Of a stretch of 64,000 nt of DNA, positions 1 to 11,765 are shown one piece after another. The DNA comes from Porogramme epimiltina (lineage: Eukaryota > Basidiomycota > Agaricomycetes > Polyporales > Polyporaceae). The stretch covers positions 1 to 64,000 of the forward strand of contig FTLJ01000088.1 of assembly GCA_900155495.1 (NCBI GenBank), given 5' to 3'. Within the stretch, counting starts at the first letter, position 1. Every line of letters begins with the position of its first letter. Under the pieces are notes generated by a model. It was not told the origin of the DNA and ran no database searches. It saw only the letters and a program-made list of their open reading frames with translations. Position numbers and translations under genes: made by a program.

Positions 1-361
1 GGGGTCGAAGTGGATTAAACTTGATGAAGCATAGTTTATTACTGCTCCCAAAGTTGGCAGGCATTCGTCCATGGTAGCACTCGGCCATGTAATTGTGTAG
101 GATTCTAGTGTATTTAGCACGTCACCGTGACCTAACATCTGGTCGCGCCTTCGCGCACGGTAGGGGAGCGGGACGAGGCAAACCAAACACTGGTCAGTGG
201 TGATATAGACGATTGCGCGGGCGGAGGGCGGGGTGGGCCGCAGGGATGACGCACACTTCCCTATTTGGACATCCTGACTAAGCTGACCAATGCGCTGATT
301 CAGCTGATGGTGGCTGCCGGCTTTGTTTGTTCAGCCACCGCCGCAAGAGAAAATGCGACCG
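1..361. other. No gene recognised at left edge
   Basis: No reading frame here resembles a known protein and I see no RNA gene. The stretch ends where a repeat-rich candidate transposon begins. Confidence 0.5.
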
Positions 362-646
362 ATCGTTGGGAAACGCCAGGACGATCCATGCCCGATCGCA
401 TCTCAGCCACATTGGGCAGTGCTAACGAAACGTTGGGAAACGTTGGGAAACGTCGGGAAACATTGGGAGCGACAGAACACATGAATGGGAGCCGGTGCGC
501 CACCGTCGGGAATGGTCGGGAAAGTCAATAAACCGCCGAGACTGATAATTGATCAGGAATCACGATGATACACTGTGACCCCGGTGACTCACCGTGATTC
601 ACTGTGATTCCCAATGATCCCAGCCGTTCCCGACCGTTCCCAACGA
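362..646. mobile_element. Candidate MITE / non-autonomous DNA transposon
   Basis: The left part holds four consecutive 10-nt units of the form AAACGTTGGG (positions 428-467, the last two diverged) plus an outlying GTTGGGAAACG near 365. The right part (610-645) carries the same words in reverse complement, CCCAATG and CGTTCCC...GTTCCCAACG. The middle is built from CACTGTGA / CACCGTGA variants. Inverted clusters of short subterminal repeats without coding capacity are typical of hAT-like miniature elements. I could not see a clear target-site duplication, so the exact ends and superfamily are inferred. Confidence 0.45.
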
Positions 647-1084
647 GCATTTCACGCTGGATTTTTGTCCAATAACCACCGTCATAGTATGTGCTTGTTG
701 CAAAGTGAAGTTTTGACAAATATCAGATCTGTACCAACCGGTCATCAGATATCTCAACACAGCATTCTAAATCGGGAAGCTTACTTACGTTTATAGGACG
801 AGCTGCACATCAAATCTTCACCCAGGCCGGATGGCAGATGTCGCATGCTCCACGCAGATGCGCCACTCGTACAACTGTGAACGGGAATATGAGTGCTACG
901 AACAGCTGACCGACACTTTATGCACAATGATGGGTTGTGCTGTGGAAGGTACCTCGGTTTCGCGTTCACAGTTTGAGCCTTGCGTATACAAGGCCCCTTA
1001 GAAAGGCGATCCAGCAAGAGGTTTCGGCGACTAAATAGGATTATATGTAGGCGAAACGCAAACTGGCATGGTGTACAATCTCGA

Positions 1085-1490
1085 ACGTGTCCGTCTCTTT
1101 CCCATGCCAGCGCCGCCTCGCCACCTGTCCCCAGGATCAAAACATGCCTTCTCCCAACAGGATCCATCTCACCAGTGAAACCTCATCCCGCGTGTCCCTG
1201 CAAAACACCGTGCTTGTCATGCTTCGTCTCTCCGCGGACGAAGGCACGTCCCCGCTCCACAGGGTCCTCGATGCTGGCGTCTGGCCGGGCCTCCTCCGAC
1301 ACAAACGGCGCCGAGGAATTGAGCGCGAAGGCGCCTTCGTAGGTCGGATATAGCGTCACTCGCCCAGGCGCAAACTTATTGGCAACGTAGAATACAAGCA
1401 GTGCGTCGACCGGCGCGTCGACGTAGTATGCTTGGGCTTTCTCGTAGAGGGGAAGAAGGCCGCGTCCTATATAGTCTTCGATGATGATGT
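1085..1490 (-). pseudogene. F-family remnant (C-terminal exon)
   Basis: Read on the minus strand, about 1490 down to 1170 encodes a recognisable C-terminal part of the F family: VDAPVDALLVF, then PTYEGAFALNSSAPFVSEE, then IEDPVERGRAFVRGE. The frame then meets a TGA (about 1185), after which the usual end of the domain continues (GEAALAW-like). No intact upstream exons or membrane anchor were found, so this is a truncated relic of the family seen at 1972-3623 and elsewhere. The 1500-1970 interval shows nothing else recognisable. Confidence 0.6.
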
Positions 1491-1971
1491 TTGGTGGGGT
1501 CTAGTGTAATCCGAGTGTAACGTTAATTTCCCTACGAAATGTGTTAGAGGGCCTGGAAGGAAGTTTCGTAAGGGGGAAGTACCTACCCATCCTTCGTGAG
1601 GATGGTACACGTGGCAGAGCGCGACGAACCTTGATCGCCATCGTCGGTTATGCTGATATAAGCTACGACGGAAGCACTGCTGGTTTAGAAGGAAACGCCA
1701 GTGAACGATCCCTCGATGCAGGCGCTTCTTCTGGCCACCGTAACGGACTTACTAGCAACGGACTGTAGTTGGGATAATTCCTGAATCCTGTTAGAATGCC
1801 ATGTGTAACCCTTTGACGATACGACACACCTCTACATATATTGGGCCATGAGTGTCCTGCAATGAGATGAGATTCCAGAGCACATAAGCAATAAAAATGT
1901 CCCCGCAGAAGGCGTAAAAATGATACATACATGGACTCGAAGTTGAATCTCTTGTATCAGGTCACTGAACG

Positions 1972-3623
1972 TCATCGCTGGATGTCGTCACTGTGTCCCC
2001 ATCCAAGCACCGCTTCGCCGCTCGACTGAGCGACCCACACCCTCCCGCATTCCTGTGGATCCACCCCGTCGACGGGCCCCCACGCTACCCACCCTTCAAG
2101 TTCGGCCCTCCCACGATCGGGACGATCGGGGAAGTAAGCCTCCTCGCGGACGAGCGTACGCCCGGGCCCCGCGGGGTCCGCCATGCCCGCGCGCGGCCAG
2201 TTCAGCTCAGGCACGAACGGCGGCGCAGCCTCGTGCGCGAACGCGCCCTCGTATGTCGGCCGCAGCGTCACGCGCGCCGGCGTGCGGTATGCGCGCGCGA
2301 AGAGAGCGAGGTGCGCGTCCGGCGGGGCGTCGGCGATCGCGATCACGAGTGGCGCGCCTATCGTGCTGGCCGAGATGGAGAAGCGGGGTCGACCAGACGT
2401 CGCGTTCCGCGCCGCCACATCTCGGCCCTCGGAGGGCACGCGTAGGTTGGGCCCAGTTGAAGAGGGTTGCCTCTTTTGGGCCCATGGCGGCAGTGTCAGA
2501 TGTATCTAGGTATAGTCCTATGTCTGCTCGGATCTCTCTAGGAAGGATTTGTCAGGGCGTGCACGCAGAGAGGGGCTACCACGCGACGCCTACCTATTGG
2601 TCGTGGTCAATGTTGCGTGTGGTGGCTTCGATACTTCCGAGTTATTGATTTTGTCCAAGTTTATGCGGGCGATGATGCGCGCGTCGCGTGTCCACAAGGA
2701 AGCTCCTTTCGACGGCGACGTGAAGGTCCCTCCAATGGAGGCGTTTACTCCCAATACTGAGATCGATTTGCTGGTCACGGACTATCGTTGTCATACTTCC
2801 CGTCAGCACGGCACGTGACGCCCTTACAGTGGGCGCACATACCTCCGTAAAGATGGGGCCGTGAGAGCCGGACAGCGAGAGCACTTCGAAGTCCAAAGTC
2901 TCCGTCAGGTCGTGCAGAGTTTGCAGCGTGAGAGGTTCACCTTTAGTCGACCTAACTGCGCCGGCACAGGACCAGGTGCAGGTAGGCACAAATGGATATG
3001 CACACGCAGCGGCCGAGTCTCCGCGTCACCCCGAGATCCCTGAGGGGTCAAACATAAGGCCCACGCACGCTCTACATGGGATCACTGACTCACGAAGATG
3101 GCTAGGCTCCATGTATCTCTCTCGGGGCTGGGCTGGTGGATACCGCATATATTCATCTCTTCGAAAGCCGGTGAGGAGCTAAGAACACCTCAACTTCTAC
3201 GACAGCCTCCGAAGCATCCGTTGGTGCCATCGCGGATACTTCAAAGTGTCCGTACGTGAGGTTGGTCTCTGCAGCGTTGGACAACAAGGTCTCAGCGTCG
3301 AGGGGGAGGCTCAGACGAGTCCTGATGCGGGATCCACCATTCGCGTCGGTGAGAGCTAGTCCATTTCACCACACTATAAGAGCGTCGGTGGTACGCCAGC
3401 CGGAAAAGGTCTCCTATCTAGAACAAGAACTTTAGAAGACTCGACACCTGTCGCGAGGAAACCTACCTACTTTGCTAGTGAATCTGGGAAGGAAAAAGGG
3501 CCAGAGACTGTACACGAGGAATCGGCGTGCGAAATCAAGCCACCGCGGGTGTCTCTCAATGGGGCTGGGTGGACTGTCTTCGGGGAAGAACCTGAGGTTT
3601 TCGTCGTATGGTTCACAGTCCAT
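1972..3623 (-). pseudogene. F-family membrane protein, broken copy (F2)
   Basis: All exons of the family can be found on the minus strand. Exon 1 (3623-3432) encodes a short tail followed by the hydrophobic stretch FLVYSLWPFFLPRF. Exon 2 (about 3400-3110) contains YGHFEVSAMAPTDASEAVVEVEVF. Exon 3 holds ETRPLRVHIHLCLPAPG, exon 4 (about 2780-2600) SIGGTF and RDARIIARINL, and the last exon PTYEGAFAHEAAPPFVPELNW and DPAGPGR. At least three frame breaks separate conserved blocks: after the EVEVF motif near 3188, in the LHDL region near 2920, and near 2440-2480. The last exon is well preserved to its TGA at 1972. It groups with F5 and F6 by the ETRPL-VHIH motif. It could still be expressed as fragments. 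Confidence 0.7.
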
Positions 3624-3799
3624 AGAATGTTGGTCAGTTGAGTCTCAGGAAGCGGCTCGAGGTCTGCTACACAGGTAGTTTCAGCACTTTAAATCGATAG
3701 AACGTGGGATCGGGATGATGAACTTGACTCACGAATCTGCACGGACGCTCCGTAAACGGGGGGCAGAATGCAAGCCCTGCGACTCGCTGTGATCAAAGA

Positions 3800-3960
3800 G
3801 ATTATGAACGACATGTTGAAGCCTGGTTAGGCGGTTCCGGCGGCAGGTGTCTGTGGGAAGGGTCAGGCGCTACGCATAGCCTAAAACATAAAGAGATCAA
3901 CATTGTACAGTACAACTACAGCATAATACAGGTATACGACTGTCCCGACAGCGACAGCAC
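3800..3960. repeat. Duplicated F-gene 3' flank, copy A
   Basis: This segment closely matches 11577-11740, including the shared words TCTGTGGGAAGGGTCAGG, CACGCATAGCCTAAA and ACAGTACAACTACA. In both places it lies directly downstream of the stop of a minus-strand F gene. The match continues into the genes, so the copied unit is a whole F gene with its 3' flank. Confidence 0.75.
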
Positions 3961-5463
3961 ACACACTACCGCCCCTCCGCCCCCCCCCTCACGCGTGCAG
4001 CGTAACAGCCATCCCCACACTGCCTAGCTCCACGCTACCCCGCGCCCCACGACACCTCGCCCGGAACATGCCACAGCGACGCCTCGTACTGCGTGACCGA
4101 CCGCGCGCGCCCACGCCTGGCGGGGTCGACGACAGCCTGCACGACCCCGCCGCCCGGCATGTCGAGAACAAATGTGCCCTCGAACGCGGGCGGGAGCCGC
4201 GTGCCCGTGCGTCGTCATGCCCGTGGGCGTGACCGCGAAGGAGCTGCCGGTGCGCGCGGGCGGGCCGAAAAGGAGGTTCTTCTGAGCGGAAATGCTGCTA
4301 TGCAGAGGGAGAGCGCAGGGATGAGAAGGGGTGAGGGGGTAAGAGGGAGGGGGACGTACGCGTTCATGGAGGCGTGACAGGCGCCGTCGCTGCTACAGAG
4401 ATCTGGCCTTTCGCGGTCACCAGTTTGAGGGAATCGGTCATGTTGGCCGTGCCAGTGAGGTGGGCGTTGGTGGGGACGACGGCGACGCTTATCGCGGCGA
4501 GGTGCTGCGAAGTATATACGGTGAGATTGACAAGTTGGAATAACTGAGCATGTTGTAGAACGCACGCCAGTATCAATGTACTGATTCTCCGTGGTCAGAG
4601 TCAGATGACCGAACGCTACTTGTTCCGTCATGACGGGCTTTCTACATAGTGTGCCGGAACAGCGGTAGTTTCGTCTCGAAAGAGGTCAAAGCTCTAGTCC
4701 TGAAGGTGCCAATTTCGAGGGATCTGAGACAAAGGCTAAGCCCGATGTTGAAGAAGAACTGTATATAGTGCGCACCAGTATTCCTATGTCCGTTTCGCCA
4801 GGGGCCCTCTCCAATGCGCAAATGTTGGTCAATAACAACGCCGAGGCGGAGTGGAAGAGACGACGGATGTTGACCCTAATATGAACCCGTGCTACTAATG
4901 AGTCTTGAACAGGATATAATCCTATGTTTCCATGCGTGGGGGACCCGCGGCGCATCGAGTGGGGTTGGGGGCGGACGGCGGAGGACATAGGGGTGCGAGA
5001 CGTGATCGCGCAATTCCACAGCCTCCGTGAGTGTAGATGCCGTACGGTTGGTACGGGACACCGCGGTGCGGAGGCTGTGGAAGGGTTCTGTACGACAGCG
5101 CAGGGGGGTGTATTGGCTGACTGGGACCAGGGTATGGCGGGAGCGGAGGGGGCGGCAGGCCGGGGCGAACCTTAGTGGAGGAAGTAAGAGGATGATGGCT
5201 CGAGCTCAGTCTGCAGGACAGCGAAGGCACAGCACAGGTGGGGGAAGGATGCTGAGGGTTCGAGCGCAAGGACTCGGGCGTGCCGGTTGTATGCGGGGCG
5301 AACTTCTTGAAGAGATTCTCGCCGGAGGGCCGCGAGGACCGACGGTCCATCGCGCACAGCTCGCATGCGGGCAGCGGGAGCCGCCTCGGCTTTCACGTGG
5401 TTTTTCCAATGGGTATTCGGTATGCCCGTCGTGCCTCCCCAAACCGTCCCACGGTCCTATCAT
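3960..5463 (-). pseudogene. F-family membrane protein, broken copy (F3)
   Basis: This is a decayed duplicate of the intact gene at 11766-13519. The minus strand still shows the same proline-rich N-terminal tail (PPLPPYPGPSQPIHPP, then LPQPPHRGVPYQPYGIY) at about 5190-5010. It also keeps ICALERAPGETDIGILV (about 4800), LTTENQYIDTG (about 4590) and a scrambled C-terminal exon ending near 3995. The transmembrane segment has been lost by deletion. Reading frame changes repeatedly within the C-terminal exon. It lies head-to-head with NLR1. Confidence 0.7.
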
Positions 5464-5577
5464 CTACTCTCCTCGAAACCCTAAGACAACTCTCTTCGTT
5501 ATTTGGTTGGGTTCGTCATCCAGGGCGCCCACGCTTCCCCTGGGTAAGTTATGATCGTTAAGTGTCACCTGCCCACG

Positions 5578-5642
5578 TCCTACTATCAGTCCGGTCCCGG
5601 TCCTAAGACCGGTCCCGCACCGGTCCTGGGACCGGACCCTAC
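5578..5642. repeat. Short palindromic GGTCC/GGACC repeat cluster
   Basis: About 60 nt consist of alternating CCGGTCC and GGACCGG words that form overlapping inverted repeats. Such clusters occur at the ends of small DNA transposons, but no partner cluster was found nearby. It lies in the divergent region between F3 and NLR1. Confidence 0.4.
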
Positions 5643-6334
5643 ACCACTACATGACGGTGCTTGTGCCTCCCATAATAGTGATTTTCTACGGAATAGGAAG
5701 CTCATCCATTGGGTGCGCTTTCAATGTTTCCAATGCTCAGTCACGCAGGCTCACACTCCTTTTGTCATCGCTATGTTCATTAGGAATGTGGCCCAAGGTG
5801 CTTCTAATGCCCCCTTATGCGCCTCATTTATTTCCTGCAAACTCTACTAAGAATGGCTCACAGAGTGTGGCAGTGGCCCCCATGTGTTACGAACGATGCA
5901 AGGAAACCTTGTATGCGGCGAGTGTCCTCCCTAGATGCCAGCACGCCCAGCCCTTCTCCCCCCGCCATCTATTCTTCTATCCCTGTCCCCTTTCCGCCGC
6001 TGCACCGCAGCCTTCTGCAACATGCCGCTCTGCGAGACCCTCCATGAAAAATGGGACAAGTTTAGAGGGCGCTCGCTGACCCCAGAGCTGCAACACCCCC
6101 AAGAACAAGTACATCAACCCGCGTCGACGCCGCCTCGAATTACAGCAACCGATCGTATTGCATCTCGGCCTATCGTTGAATCGGCCGTCGAGCAGACAAC
6201 ATCACGCTCCTCTGGGACATCCAGACACACTCCGCATGCTCCCACCGAGTCGTCCTCAGCATCGTTCGCGAAATCTCTTGTGACGAAGATGGTCACTGGA
6301 TATCTTCCCTCCCGTACGCTTTCTAACCCAGGGG

Positions 6335-9300
6335 ATGACTATACCAGGTCTCATGGCTAGGACAGAATCTACACCTGATGAACATCGAGAGGGCCTTGAA
6401 AGCCGCGCCAAGATCACTAAGGGGCGCCGCTCGAACACCAGAGAGACGGTCACGGGTGCTGTGCGCCTGGCCCTCGACATTACCGAGTCATTATCCGAAG
6501 GCGTTCCGTTTCTTTCTGGTGCAGTCAAAGCACTTAGAACGGTCGTGGATGCTTACGAGGTACGCCACTCGCGCGGGAAAGCCTCTCCGCGGCGCTCCGT
6601 AGAGCTTCGACATCTGATTGATTCTGCATTACGCACGCGCATTACGCCTGTATTATAGAAATATGCTTCTAATCGGGATTCCATGGACACGCTGCAAAAA
6701 CACATTGTGTCTATGAACACTACGGTCAAGTCAGTTCTTTTGAAGGGTAAGCCCTGCCCGCCCATTCTGGAGGAACAACTGCGCATCTTCGACGAGTACG
6801 TGGTCATATTCTTCCCCAAATCACCCAATACGCATCTGTATCATCATGCTGAATCAACGAATGTGTTTACAGGGGCGTCCAAAGTATCGCAACTGCGGTG
6901 GCGGACCTGCAAGGAGGTGCGGAGGATACGACAATGATGAAGCTCAAGCAGGGAGCGTCTCAAACGCTACGTGCGGATAAAATCGCAGACGAACTCGACG
7001 GGTTTGTGAAGGATCTGTCGTGGCATATAAGCAATCTCATGGTGCGTCGTGGTAGTCGCAAAAGTTGAACAGGAGCGTGATGCTGACCACGACCTCAGGT
7101 TGCGACGAGTTTATTATTACAGTTTGCAGTTGACGTAAGTTTTGTATCTGTTGCAGGTGCCATCAGTTGACAGTAGTGGGCCCACATAGGACGTGCACGG
7201 CTCCGTTCTTGGAGGATTCAAACAAGTAGTCGACGAGATTCATCAAGAAGGAGACCAAACGCGCGCTGAGATCATTCAAAACATAGAAAAACAAGGACAG
7301 CTCACCCGCGAGGCGATCCGACAGACTGCAGGTAAGCTCCTCAGCGTTATACCTAGGTACATTGACAATGCCGTTAATGCCATTTACCAGAAATCCGTCT
7401 TCGTTATGCGGCCGACGCTCGATTTGATAAGAACGCAGGACGCGTAGAATGCCTAGGGACTACGCGCAAAGAGATCCTATCCGCCGTCTACCATTGGATC
7501 GTCTCTACGGGAGTCTTCATCGACGACCCTTCACTCATGTTCGCGATTCCGCCCGAGGTCTATATCTTATGGTTCAACGGGGTAGCCGGAACGGGCAAGT
7601 CCACGCTCGCCCAAACGATCGCAAAGTGGTGCGACCGTTTAGGTTGTCTCGGTACGAGCTTCTTCTGTGCCCGGTTTGGAGACCGCAACAACGTCCAGCT
7701 CATCTTCCCCACCATTGCCTTCCACCTCGCGCTCCATCCCGCTATGCCTCCTTCGTTCAAGACCGCGGTACAGGCAGCTGCCAACGCCAACCCAGATATT
7801 CATCTCTCCCTTCCGTCACACCAACTCGAGAAGCTCATCGTCGAACCGTTACGCTCCTGTACATCCACAACCGAGAGAGAATGTCTGCGGCCAAACGTGA
7901 TCGTCATTGACGCACTCGACGAATGCAAAGACGACCAGCCTGTGTCAACTATCGTCACTGCTCTCGCCCTTCATGCCAATGACCTCAGGCCTCTCAAGTT
8001 CATCATCACAAGCCGTCCAGAGGCTCATATCACAGAGGGATTTAGAAGGGAGGCGCTTATCAAGCATACCCACAACTTCCGACTGGACTCGATACCCCTG
8101 GACGTGGTTTTCCGTGATATCACTATCTACCTCGAAGCGAAGTTCTCGGAGTTCTTGAAACGCCGTCAGGGCGAGTTCGATGAGAAATGGCCTGGGAAAG
8201 AGAAACAATGGGGACTTCGCTCGATGTCCGGCGGCCTCTTCATCCATATCTCCACCGCCCTCGAGTACATCTTCGGCGCGAGCGATCCGGAGGAGCGGCT
8301 CGATGAGTTGCTACGTAATCCTCACGCCTCCGTATCCCGCGCTACTCAGAAATCTCCCGCGGCTCACTTGTACGCACTGTACTTGCAAGTCATGAAGGTC
8401 ATCAATACTCCCGAAGACGCTTCACGAGTTAAAAAGGTCGTCGGCTCAATTGTACTCCTCCAGGATCAGTTGTCGCCTGAGAATCTCGAGCACCTCCTCG
8501 GCCTGAAACGTGGTACGGTGCGGCGTACGCTTCGACCCCTCCGCTCAATCCTGGTGGTCCCAGACGTCGATCGAACCAACGACGTCATCCGTATCATCCA
8601 CCCTTCCTTCCCTGACTTCCTTCTCGACGAATCCAAGTGCACGCGCGCCGACATCCTCGTCAATCGGGAGGAACAGCACACGCTACTTTCTAAGCAATGT
8701 TTGCGCATTATGAATACGAATCTCACTAAAAACCCATGCAAGATCGCGTCGACCTGGTTAGCAAACACTGAGATCGAGGACCTCCCCTCCCGTCTCGCAG
8801 GATCCGTCTCAGCCCACGTCCAGTACGCCTGTAGACATTGGTCCCTTCACCTCTGTGAAGGGAACATCACGCAGGACATCATCGTTCTGATGACCACGTT
8901 CACTCGGGAACATCTGTTACACTGGCTCGAAGTCTCAAGCTTAATGGGAGACATGGAGAATGCTGTTGATGCGTTGGAGAATGTACTAAACACTCTGCAG
9001 GTATGTGACAGTATAGATATTCGTCCTAGGAAGGATCAACGCTCATCGGAACCTCAATTGTTGGGTCGAACGTCGCAGAAACTAAGTGTTCCTCCCATGG
9101 ATGTGATAGAGACGCTATACGACTGCAAGCGGGTGGTACACCTGTGCTATCCCGTAATCTCGTTTTCTGCGAGTCATGTTTACATATCTGCACTTTCATC
9201 CTCTCCCTCGAACTCCTACATTCGCACCATATACTCTACAGATCTCGTCAACAAGCCCCGGATCCACATCGGCCGCCTGTCACAATGGAAGTCCAACATC

Positions 9301-11538
9301 ATCACAATGGAGGGTCACACATCAGCCGTCTGGTCCGTCGCCTACGCCCCGGATGGTGAGCGCATCGTCTCTGGATCCTGGGACAGCACCATCCGATTGT
9401 GGAACAGTCGGACGGGAGCGCAACTCCATCTACTCAAAGAGAAGAGCCAGGTCTGGGGTGTGGATTTCTCGCCAGACGGGAAGGAGATCCTGTGCGGAAC
9501 GGATGAAGGGTCGGCGACGGTGTGGGACACGCGGACGGGTGCGCGGATCATGTCGCAAAAGGCCCATACCGGGACTGTTTTTGCGGTTGTGTACTCTCCT
9601 CAAGGCGAATACGCTGCCTCTGGTTCTGAGGATACGACTGTCACCTTGTGGCACATCACGTCCGCCGGGTGGAAGGTTCTCACGGTGCTGAAGGGGCATT
9701 CGGGTGATGTGGGGTCTCTCGCCTTCTCTAGCGACGGTTCCTTTCTACTATCGGGGAGCTCCGACGAGACGTGCAAGATTTGGTCCATCGCTGATCTCTC
9801 ACAAAGCCATACGCTGAACCATGACGCCGAAGTCTACAGGGTCGCCGTCTCTCCCGACGACAAGACGATCGCGTGCGGATGCTACGGGAAGCTCGTGCTG
9901 TGGTCCATCGATGATCCATCCCATCCCTGTCGCCTCAACGAACTGGCCATGGAGGGTAAGATCTTGGGGGTCCAATTCTTCCCTGACGGCCGCACTCTGG
10001 CCGTCGGGTGCCAGCATGACGAGGGATCGTGGATCGGGCTCTGGGACGTTGGGGCCGGGGGGTGGCTCGGGGAGCACGAGGAGATTCAAGGAGATCCCGT
10101 CTTTGTCTTGCGGGTTTCCCCTGACGGTTCACAGCTTGTCTCCGCCCATGGAGTCAGTGGATCGGTGCAATCGTGGGACGTGGCGGTCATGCGGGCGAGC
10201 GCGCGATCGGCCGATCAAGGATGCTCTTCGTCGAGAATTTGGACTGTGGCATTTTCTCCTCAAGACCCTGATCTCCTCGCTGCCGTTATGGAAGACGGGA
10301 CGGTGGAGCTCTGGGACGTGCCGTCTGGGAAGCCCATCTGTAAAATGGCCCTTTCGATGCCCAACATCTTCATTGATGCCAGCTATGACGCTCTGACGTG
10401 GTCTCTGGATGGGACCCGACTTACGCTCACTGGGCATGCAGACCACTCCATCGCAACGTACGACACAACACGAGGCCTATTTACCTCCGTCTTCCGCGGA
10501 CATACCAAGGACGTCCTCCCGGCGGTGCTCACCTTGAACTCCAGGAGCGCTGACATTATCTCCGGCTCGTTGGATGGCAGCGTCCGGCTGTGGAATGCCA
10601 CGTCGGAGACCGACCCCAAGGTGCTCTTTGAGGGAGAAGGATCTATTTGGGCTATTGCGATCTCGCCGTGCGAGAGATATATCCTCTTCTCGAAGATCGG
10701 CCCCATGCCCGTCTATCCCTCAAACTCCAACCCCCAGCAAGTGAACTCGAACCACCCAGTGCTGAACATGACCAAGACGGGTTATTCAACGATGCACTTG
10801 TATGACCTCACATCAAACATCATCATTACGGAGGTGAACCACCACCATGCACTCGTCGCCCTCTCATTCTCGTCCGATTGCTCGCGGGTGGTCGGATCAA
10901 GCAAGGACGGCGAAATCTTCCTATGGGCATTTTCCTCCTGCACGGGCACCCACCCGGACTCGAACACTGGACGAGAAGGTGCTGATTACGGAGCCTCAGA
11001 ACCAAGCAAGCCAGGAGCCCTCCATCTCCTCGCTGAACTCCATCCCCAGGGATTTGATACATCCGTCATTCGAGTTGAGCGCATCCGCTTCTCTGCCGAC
11101 GAGCGCGCTGTCATCACCAATGATTGCTACGCACCAATCAAATCTCGAGCACACTGGCCGCTCGTCGTGCAACATGGCGCAGTCCCACAACGAGGCTCAG
11201 CACAAGCAGGCAACAACGACCGTTCCGACCATCTCCGTGACCGCGACTACTTCCTCTCCGACGGTTGGATTTGGTGTCGGCGTCGTGAAGAAGAGCCTCG
11301 GAGAGCGTGCTGGCTCCCGCCAGTGTATCGCTACCAGTCCGGAGAAATTCAATTTGATGACTTCCCAGAGCCTGAGTACGCCCGCTATCCTGGAGGGTGG
11401 GACTATGGGGGGAAATGGGTCGCGTTCGCTACCAATGAAAGGCGACTTGTTGTTGTGGACATGTCTGGCGACCAGCATATATCGCCTTCGATCGCGAGTC
11501 GAGCCCAGTACAGTCGTAGTCCGACTCCCTACGTTTAA
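6335..11538 (+). CDS. NACHT-WD40 NLR-like protein (NLR1)
   Basis: Predicted STAND-family signalling NTPase of about 1592 residues. Exons 6335-6559, 6659-6795, 6873-7041, 7099-7134, 7190-7331, 7391-9000 and 9079-11538 join exactly in frame; the last intron is itself open. The N-terminus (GAVRLALDITESLSEGVPF, then KYASN...HIVSMN) is a helical region common in agaricomycete NLRs, possibly an HeLo/MLKL-like bundle (inference). The NACHT domain has Walker A GVAGTGKST (7579-7608), Walker B VIVIDALDEC (7897-7926) and the sensor-like IITSRPEAH. About a dozen diverged WD40 repeats follow from 9307 (GHTSAVWSVAYAPDG ... TIRLW). The homologous start is ATG 6022 (MPLCETLHEKWDK), but a +1 frameshift near 6325-6340 relative to NLR2 separates it. 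ATG 6335 keeps the whole helical domain and was chosen. An F gene lies on each side. Confidence 0.8.
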
Positions 11539-11576
11539 TATTCCTTATGAGCTATGGGCAGTGGTCACAGAAATCA

Positions 11577-11740
11577 TGGACTGTATGTTGAGGCTTTGAA
11601 GCCTGATGAGGCGGTACCGGCGACAGATGTCTGTGGGAAGGGTCAGGTGCCACGCATAGCCTAAAGCACAAAGAGATAAACATTATACAGTACAACTACA
11701 ACATAATACAGTTATACGACCGCCTCGACAGCGACTGGAG
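11577..11740. repeat. Duplicated F-gene 3' flank, copy B
   Basis: Matches 3800-3960 with scattered substitutions. It forms the 3' flank of the intact F gene at 11766 and fills most of the gap between the convergent NLR1 and that gene. Confidence 0.75.
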
Positions 11741-11765
11741 ACACGCCACCACTCCTCCGCACCCC

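Noticed and set aside
1972..2485. Overlapping long plus-strand frames opposite the F2 last exon
   Set aside because: GC-rich antisense shadows; only the minus strand shows the family motifs.
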